Shown here one piece after another: positions 6,707 through 10,764 of a stretch of DNA of 10,764 nt (within the stretch, counting starts at the first letter, position 1; every line of letters begins with the position of its first letter). A model generated the notes under the pieces. It was not told the origin of the DNA, ran no database searches, and saw nothing but the letters and a program-made list of their open reading frames with translations. A program made the translations under genes and the position numbers. Source of the DNA: an uncultured Oscillospiraceae bacterium. Lineage in GTDB: Bacteria > Bacillota > Clostridia > Oscillospirales > Oscillospiraceae. The stretch covers positions 1 to 10,764 of the forward strand of contig CAKTHQ010000056.1 of the NCBI GenBank assembly GCA_934565415.1. The letters run 5' to 3'.

Positions 6707-6761
6707 ACAAGGGTGGAGTCTGTCCTTTTGAGGGATAGGCTCTGTTTGCCCTTGTATTTTT
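6707..6761 (+). terminator. Two-part RNA hairpin before znuA: attenuator or partial terminator
   Basis: An outer perfect 7-bp stem pairs ACAAGGG (6707-6713) with CCCTTGT (6749-6755). An inner 10-bp stem with two G-U pairs joins 6716-6725 to 6733-6742 around a seven-base loop. The structure is followed by ATTTTT (6756-6761). It lies between the first gene and znuA, and no separate promoter for znuA is visible, so it may limit read-through, protect the mRNA end or respond to a signal. Confidence 0.6.
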
Positions 6762-6794
6762 GCACCCATTTTTATCATTCGGAGGACAAACCTT

Positions 6795-7775
6795 ATGAAA
6801 AAAACAGTTGCGCTGCTGCTTGCGCTTTTGACTTTGGCCGCTATTTTTACAGGCTGCGGAAAGCAGACGGAAACCCAGCAACCCGACAAGCTGAAAATCG
6901 TCGCCACCATTTTCCCGGAATACGACTGGGCACGGGAAATTCTCGGGGGCACGGCCGAAAACGCCGAAATTACCCTGCTGCTGGACAGCGGCGTAGACTT
7001 GCACAGCTACCAGCCCACGGTGGAGGACCTGGTCAAAATCTCCGACTGTGAGCTCTTTCTCTATGTCGGCGGCGAATCCGACGACTGGGTAGAGTCCGCA
7101 TTGGAAACTACCGCAAATCCGAACCGAAAAATCATCAACCTTCTGGAAATCCTGGGCGACGCCGTAAAGACGGAGGAAACCGTTGAGGGAATGCAGGAAG
7201 ACGAACATGAGGACCATGAAGACGAGCCGGAGCAGGACGAGCACGTTTGGCTGTCCCTGAAAAATGCCCAGATTTTGGTACCGGCCATTTGCCAGGCCTT
7301 GCAGGAAGCGGACCCCGGCAATCAGGAAGCCTACGCCGCCAACACCGCTGCCTATCTTCAAAAGCTCTCCGCGCTGGACGCCGCCTATCGGTCCGTAGCG
7401 GACGGCAGCACCACAAAAACCATCCTGTTTGGAGACCGGTTCCCCTTCCGCTATCTGGCGGATGACTACGGCTTAAAATACTACGCCGCCTTTGTTGGCT
7501 GCTCCGCGGAGACGGAGGCCAGCTTTGAAACCGTCTCCTTCCTGGCCAGGAAGGTAGACGAAGAGGGTCTTCCCTGTGTGCTGACCATTGAGGGGACCCA
7601 GCACAAAATTGCGGAGACCATTGTGCAGAACACCGCGGAGAAAAACCAAAAAGTACTGACCCTGGATTCCATGCAGTCCACCACCTTTAAGGATGCGGAA
7701 AATGGAGTCACCTATCTTTCCATCATGGAAAAGAACCTGGCAGTTTTAAAAGAAGCCCTGGGGCAGGGAGGTTAA
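6795..7775 (+). CDS. znuA: Zinc/manganese ABC transporter substrate-binding lipoprotein (ZnuA/TroA-like)
   Basis: The 326-residue protein has a lipoprotein signal peptide ending IFTGC, with the lipid-bearing Cys at 21, so it is anchored on the outer face of the membrane. It binds the metal and delivers it to the permease. The first ligand region is DLHSYQPT (H70). An acidic His-rich loop at about 134-150, with His at 138, 141 and 150, precedes VWLSLKNA and includes the second ligand H150. At the usual third-ligand position the sequence reads FGDRFPFRYLADDYG, with D214 where many ZnuA proteins have His. GCSAETE (235-241) and LDSMQS follow. A CGGAGG site precedes the ATG at 6795. It is followed after three bases by znuC. 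Zinc is the most likely metal; manganese is possible. Confidence 0.9.
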   Translation: MKKTVALLLALLTLAAIFTGCGKQTETQQPDKLKIVATIFPEYDWAREILGGTAENAEITLLLDSGVDLHSYQPTVEDLVKISDCELFLYVGGESDDWVESALETTANPNRKIINLLEILGDAVKTEETVEGMQEDEHEDHEDEPEQDEHVWLSLKNAQILVPAICQALQEADPGNQEAYAANTAAYLQKLSALDAAYRSVADGSTTKTILFGDRFPFRYLADDYGLKYYAAFVGCSAETEASFETVSFLARKVDEEGLPCVLTIEGTQHKIAETIVQNTAEKNQKVLTLDSMQSTTFKDAENGVTYLSIMEKNLAVLKEALGQGG

Positions 7776-7778
7776 GCG

Positions 7779-8492
7779 ATGGCACAGCTGATTTGCGAAA
7801 ACCTCTCTGTAGGCTACGAAGAGAAAGCCATTTTGCAGGGCCTGAATTTTCAGGTCCAGGCCGGGGACTACCTCTGCATTGTAGGAGAAAACGGCTCCGG
7901 CAAAAGTACCCTTATGAAAACGATCCTGGGCCTGCAGGCTCCCATTGCGGGCAAAATTGAAACCGGCGACGGGCTAAAGCGGAATGAGATCGGATATCTG
8001 CCCCAGCAGACCCCGGTGCAGCGGGATTTCCCGGCCTCGGTGTGGGAGATCGTCCTCTCCGGCTGCCAAAGCCGCTGCGGCCTGCGGCCTTTCTATAATA
8101 AGGAAGAAAAGCAGCTGGCCGGGGAAAATATCCAAAAAATGCAGATCGAAGCCCTGAGGGGGCGCTGCTACCGGGAGCTCTCCGGAGGCCAGCAGCAGCG
8201 GGTCCTGTTGGCCCGGGCTCTGTGCGCCACCCGGAAAATGCTCCTGCTGGACGAGCCCGTTTCCGGATTGGACCCCAAAGTGACGGAAGAAATGTACGCC
8301 TTGATCCAGCGCCTGAACCGGCAGGACGGGATCACCGTCATCATGGTCTCCCATGACCTGACCGCCGCCCTCCGGTACGCAAGCCACATTCTCCACATTG
8401 GGAACTCTGTCTTCTTCGGTACCAAGGAAGATTATCTCAACAGCCCACAAGGAAGTCTCTTTTCTGCCCGGAAAGGAGGGGATGCCCAATGA
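7779..8492 (+). CDS. znuC: Zinc/manganese ABC transporter ATP-binding protein (ZnuC-like)
   Basis: The 237-residue cytoplasmic ATPase powers import by hydrolysing ATP. Walker A is GENGSGKS (36-43), the Q-loop is in LPQQTP (about 74-79), the ABC signature is LSGGQ (134-138), Walker B is MLLLDEP (154-160) and the H-loop His is H192 in VSHD. All key residues are present. The DFPASVWEIVLSG stretch is typical of the metal-import (ABC-3) ATPases. A GGGAGG site overlaps the end of znuA. The stop overlaps the znuB start by four bases (ATGA). Confidence 0.95.
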   Translation: MAQLICENLSVGYEEKAILQGLNFQVQAGDYLCIVGENGSGKSTLMKTILGLQAPIAGKIETGDGLKRNEIGYLPQQTPVQRDFPASVWEIVLSGCQSRCGLRPFYNKEEKQLAGENIQKMQIEALRGRCYRELSGGQQQRVLLARALCATRKMLLLDEPVSGLDPKVTEEMYALIQRLNRQDGITVIMVSHDLTAALRYASHILHIGNSVFFGTKEDYLNSPQGSLFSARKGGDAQ

Positions 8493-9334
8493 TTGAAAAG
8501 CTGATATTCTACTGGAGCTACCCCTTTGTCCGCTATGCCCTGGTGGTAGGCGTACTGATTGCTCTGTGCTCCTCCCTGCTGGGGGTCACGCTGGTATTAA
8601 AGCGGTTCTCCTTTATTGGGGACGGCCTGTCCCATGTGGCCTTCGGGGCTATGGCCATTGCTTCCGTCTTACAAATCAGCAAGGATATGCCCTTTGTAAT
8701 GGTCATCACCATTCTCAGCGCTGTTTTGCTCCTGCGCACCGGCCAGAACACGCGCATTCAAGGGGACGCCGCCGTTGCCATGATCTCCGTTGGTGCTTTG
8801 GCCATTGGGTATCTGCTTATGAACCTGTTCTCCACCTCGTCGAACCTGTCCGGCGATGTGTGCAGCACCCTGTTTGGCTCCACCTCCATCCTCACCCTCA
8901 CCCAGGCCGAAGTCTGGCTGTGCGTAGGTATGTCGGTGCTGGTAGTGGCTGTGTTCCTTTTATTCTACAACAAGATCTTTGCGGTGACCTTCGACGAAGC
9001 CTTCGCAAAAGCCGTTGCCACCAAGGCAGGCTTTTATAACCTGCTGATTGCCGTGGTGGTAGCCATCGTCATTGTTCTGGCCATGAATCTGGTGGGCTCC
9101 CTGCTCATTTCCGCCCTGGTGATCTTCCCGGCGCTGTCTGCCATGCAGGTGTTCCGCAGCTTCCGGTCCGTGACCGTCTGCTCTGCCCTATTGTCCGTCT
9201 TCTGCGCAGTCCTGGGGATCCTCATTGCCATTCTGGCAGGAACCCCCGTGGGCTCCACCATTGTAGCCGTGGACATCGTCCTGTTTTTTCTGTTTGCCCT
9301 CACCCGTCGAATTTTTGGAGGTATTCACCTATGA
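8489..9334 (+). CDS. znuB: Zinc/manganese ABC transporter permease (ZnuB-like, ABC-3 family)
   Basis: This 281-residue protein is almost wholly hydrophobic, with about eight membrane segments spread over its length, and forms the channel of the importer. FSFIGDGLSHVAFGAMAI (about 41-58) is the conserved ABC-3 permease signature, and TFDEAFAKAVATKAG (about 167-181) is the cytoplasmic loop expected to contact ZnuC. The gene overlaps znuC at its start and the next lipoprotein gene at its end by four bases each (ATGA), so the three are translationally coupled. The length is normal for the family and no break is seen. Confidence 0.95.
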   Translation: MIEKLIFYWSYPFVRYALVVGVLIALCSSLLGVTLVLKRFSFIGDGLSHVAFGAMAIASVLQISKDMPFVMVITILSAVLLLRTGQNTRIQGDAAVAMISVGALAIGYLLMNLFSTSSNLSGDVCSTLFGSTSILTLTQAEVWLCVGMSVLVVAVFLLFYNKIFAVTFDEAFAKAVATKAGFYNLLIAVVVAIVIVLAMNLVGSLLISALVIFPALSAMQVFRSFRSVTVCSALLSVFCAVLGILIAILAGTPVGSTIVAVDIVLFFLFALTRRIFGGIHL

Positions 9335-9861
9335 AACGTCTTCTGTCACTTCTCCTCATCTCCCTACTGCTCCTTACAGGATGCGGCAGTCCGGCACTAG
9401 AGGCCGCCAGCCCTGCCGCCGTTCCCGCGACCTCGGCAGAAGCCGCCACAGCTGCCGCCGAACCTGCTTCGTCCACAGAACCCCAGGCAGCCGCGCAAAC
9501 CGGCTCCTTTGTAGATTTGACTGTCCTAAGCAGCACCATGGTCTATGCGGAGGTTTTCAACATGACCACCTTCCCGGAAGACTACATCGGCAAAACCGTA
9601 AAAATGCGGGGCCAATTCAGTACCGGTAAGCTCTACGCCCAGGACGGCTCCGACGGCGGCATGGTCTTTGCCTGCATCATCCAGGACGCCACCTCCTGCT
9701 GCGCCCAGGGCATCCCCTTCGACCTGGCCGGCTCCTTCTCCTACCCCGAAGACTATCCCCAGCTGGGCGACCAGATCACCGTCGTCGGCACTTTCGAAAA
9801 ATGCACCCAGGACGGGCTGGAGTTTTACCGGCTATCCCAGGCGGAGATGGTGGAAGCGTAA
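9331..9861 (+). CDS. Lipoprotein with Cys-Cys OB-like domain, coupled to the zinc importer
   Basis: The 176-residue protein has a lipoprotein signal ending LLLLTGC (lipid Cys at 18), an Ala/Pro/Ser/Thr-rich flexible linker (about 19-58) and a compact C-terminal domain. This domain has short beta strands in an OB-fold-like pattern (DYIGKTVKMRGQF, then FACIIQDATSCCAQGIPFDL, then LGDQITVVGTF). The adjacent Cys123-Cys124 and Cys115 could bind metal or form a disulfide. The CCAQG segment recalls the C-terminal domain of the YcgQ/TIGR03943 zinc-associated membrane proteins, but the link is from memory and uncertain. It begins within the znuB stop (ATGA) behind GGAGG. Being coupled to the importer, it most likely helps capture or buffer zinc at the cell surface; function is not established. 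Confidence 0.8.
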   Translation: MKRLLSLLLISLLLLTGCGSPALEAASPAAVPATSAEAATAAAEPASSTEPQAAAQTGSFVDLTVLSSTMVYAEVFNMTTFPEDYIGKTVKMRGQFSTGKLYAQDGSDGGMVFACIIQDATSCCAQGIPFDLAGSFSYPEDYPQLGDQITVVGTFEKCTQDGLEFYRLSQAEMVEA

Positions 9862-9869
9862 CATCCCAC

Positions 9870-9995
9870 ATGGCCATCGACGGCGGCGGCACCATCGACG
9901 GTCTGCCTATGAACCAGGAGCCGGTCCAGCTGAAGCTGGAAGGCGTAAAGGCCTACGAGGACGGGGCCGTTTGGCTGCGGTATCAGGTGAAATAA
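9870..9995 (+). pseudogene. Short C-terminal gene remnant at the end of the zinc operon
   Basis: A 41-residue frame directly after the lipoprotein gene ends TAA just before the terminator. It reads like the closing beta strands of a larger protein (VQLKLEGVKAYEDGAVWLRY) and lacks a good ribosome site, a signal peptide or a complete domain. It may be the tail of a deleted gene or a small expressed peptide starting at ATG 9870. I do not recognise its family. Confidence 0.35.
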
Positions 9996-10007
9996 TGGGT
10001 TTTATAG

Positions 10008-10044
10008 AAACAGAGCTTCCGCTTTATGGGCGGAAGCTCTGTTT
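10008..10044. terminator. Perfect 15-bp hairpin ending the zinc operon
   Basis: AAACAGAGCTTCCGC (10008-10022) pairs perfectly with 10030-10044 around the seven-base loop TTTATGG. On the plus strand the stem closes with GTTT then GG, with only scattered T afterwards; on the minus strand it ends TTTCTAT. The A/T-flanked perfect stem can act in both directions and lies 12 bases after the last stop codon. Confidence 0.85.
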
Positions 10045-10111
10045 GGTTCTGCTGTTCTCTTCCATAAAAACTGCGCTTGTCCGGGGCGGAAATGGAAAGG
10101 AGTTCACAATA

Positions 10112-10174
10112 ATGGGACCAGCTCAATTTAACAGACACTGTCTGGATTTTTGGAGAGCATTTGATTCCATTTGA
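10112..10174 (+). CDS. 20-codon mini-ORF with good ribosome site (leader peptide or truncated gene start)
   Basis: ATG at 10112 is preceded by AAGGAG with nine-base spacing and runs to TGA at 10172-10174, encoding a 20-residue peptide (MGPAQFNRHCLDFWRAFDSI). The ribosome site suggests a real start, but no full gene follows. It could be the 5' stub of a gene lost by deletion. I see no similarity to a known leader. Confidence 0.3.
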   Translation: MGPAQFNRHCLDFWRAFDSI

Positions 10175-10284
10175 CTTTGTTTGATGGCTATTATCCCAAT
10201 CCTATGGGGTATCCAACTTTCTGCAATCAAAAAGCTATCAGAGTGTGCTATCACAGTGGAAAAAGTGTAGTTTTCTGTATCTGT

Positions 10285-10313
10285 ATTATACCAAGTTACC
10301 ATTGAATGCGCAA
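10285..10313 (-). promoter_or_regulatory. Possible minus-strand promoter with perfect extended -10
   Basis: On the minus strand TTGCGC (10308-10313), a 17-base spacer and TATAAT (10285-10290) preceded by TGG form a plausible extended -10 promoter. It would read leftward through a region without a minus-strand gene, towards the hairpin at 10008-10044. The -35 is only three of six. Confidence 0.35.
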
Positions 10314-10337
10314 GCTCTGTTTTCCAAAATCAAAAAA

Positions 10338-10764
10338 TTATTGATTCCGGAAATCAAGCAGCCAATCCGCAATATCCACAATTTTTATCTCCTCATACTG
10401 GTACTCGTCATGCCGTGTGCGAGCAATCACCATTTTGGGGTAAGCGTCCTTGATTTGCAGCAGGGGCGAAACCTCCCTTGCAAAGGTCTTTTCGTCGCTG
10501 ATATTATCGGAGACTTGAATATAGATTTTCTCGTTGCGTTTCATTGCAATAAAATCAATTTCCTTTTTGTAGAGAACGCCCACATAAACCTCATAGCCCC
10601 GCCGCAGCAGTTCAATGGCCACAATGTTTTCCAAAATACGGCCATAATCCATATTTTTCGTACCCAGCTTTGCATAGCGGAAGGTGTGGTCACTGAGATA
10701 GTATTTATCGTTGCTGGAAAGATACTTCTTGCCCTTAATGTCGTACCTACGGATTTTATAAAAG
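10338..10764 (-). CDS. C-terminal part of AAA+ ATPase, DUF4143 type (5' end outside window)
   Basis: The minus-strand frame is open from the right edge to a TAA at 10338-10340, giving 141 residues of a protein whose start lies beyond the window. The first ATG at 10652 is internal, since the frame continues upstream as [24 protein letters not shown] sequence into the right edge. The visible part is the C-terminal DUF4143 domain: a linker ([11 protein letters not shown]), then [28 protein letters not shown] and KIYIQVS. E-I-D-F and I-Q-V resemble the core of a PD-(D/E)xK nuclease-like fold. Family members pair this with an N-terminal AAA_14 ATPase domain not seen here. They are common, often strain-variable genes whose cellular role is not settled. 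Confidence 0.85.
   Translation of the reverse strand, partial: FYKIRRYDIKGKKYLSSNDKYYLSDHTFRYAKLGTKNMDYGRILENIVAIELLRRGYEVYVGVLYKKEIDFIAMKRNEKIYIQVSDNISDEKTFAREVSPLLQIKDAYPKMVIARTRHDEYQYEEIKIVDIADWLLDFRNQ

Larger units (their letters stand above)
10045..10337. other. Gene-poor lower-GC spacer
   Basis: Apart from the 20-codon mini-ORF and the possible minus-strand promoter, I see no gene. Hand count gives 43% GC for 10201-10260 and 35% for 10261-10320, below the zinc operon. The 11-mer AAGCTCTGTTT at 10312-10322 repeats one arm of the terminator (10034-10044). Confidence 0.5.

Noticed and set aside
6705..7361. Minus-strand open frame of 218 codons
   Set aside because: It is antisense to znuA and its hairpin leader; the codons of znuA explain it.
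1..10764. CRISPR arrays, tRNA or rRNA genes, restriction or other defence systems
   Set aside because: No regularly spaced repeats, cloverleaf-like sequence or rRNA-like stretches were seen. The DUF4143 ATPase alone is not evidence of a defence system.

Overview
The window looks like chromosomal DNA from a low-to-mid-GC Clostridia bacterium, most likely a gut Oscillospiraceae/Ruminococcaceae relative. The core genes are about 55-63% GC with strong AGGAGG-type ribosome sites. An RlmD-type methyltransferase with a clostridial tail, a PflX-like radical SAM protein, an ECF sigma/membrane partner pair and a troA/znuA-type zinc operon fit this placement. It is inferred from gene style, not from a marker gene.

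Layout. (1) 1-440: AT-rich 3' end of a BspA-type leucine-rich-repeat surface protein (about 28% GC), abruptly joined at the extreme left to unrelated sequence, followed by a bidirectional terminator. (2) 442-3187, minus strand: a two-gene operon of a membrane diguanylate cyclase and a 23S rRNA uracil methyltransferase. The last ~90 residues of the methyltransferase lie in DNA of much lower GC and look like a tail acquired at a mobile-element attachment site. (3) 3214-3279: divergent promoters sharing an exact inverted extended -10 sequence. (4) 3314-5981, plus strand: a PflX-like radical SAM enzyme, then an ECF sigma factor translationally coupled to a single-pass membrane protein, probably its anti-sigma or sensor. 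(5) 5982-6300: no gene, but a nested palindrome that may be a dispersed repeat. (6) 6328-10044, plus strand: a zinc or manganese uptake operon. It has a near-consensus promoter, a Cys/His small membrane protein, a large RNA hairpin, ZnuA-like lipoprotein, ZnuC ATPase, ZnuB permease, an extra lipoprotein with a Cys-Cys motif, a short gene remnant and a perfect 15-bp terminator hairpin. (7) 10045-10764: a gene-poor, lower-GC stretch and the 3' part of a minus-strand AAA+ ATPase of the DUF4143 type running off the right edge.

How the genes work together. ZnuA, ZnuB and ZnuC form a complete importer: a metal-binding lipoprotein, a membrane channel and an ATPase. The flanking Cys-rich small membrane protein and the Cys-Cys lipoprotein are likely accessory metal-handling factors and are the least described part of the window. 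The sigma factor and its coupled membrane protein probably form an envelope-responsive regulatory switch. I see no CRISPR array, tRNA, rRNA or clear defence system.
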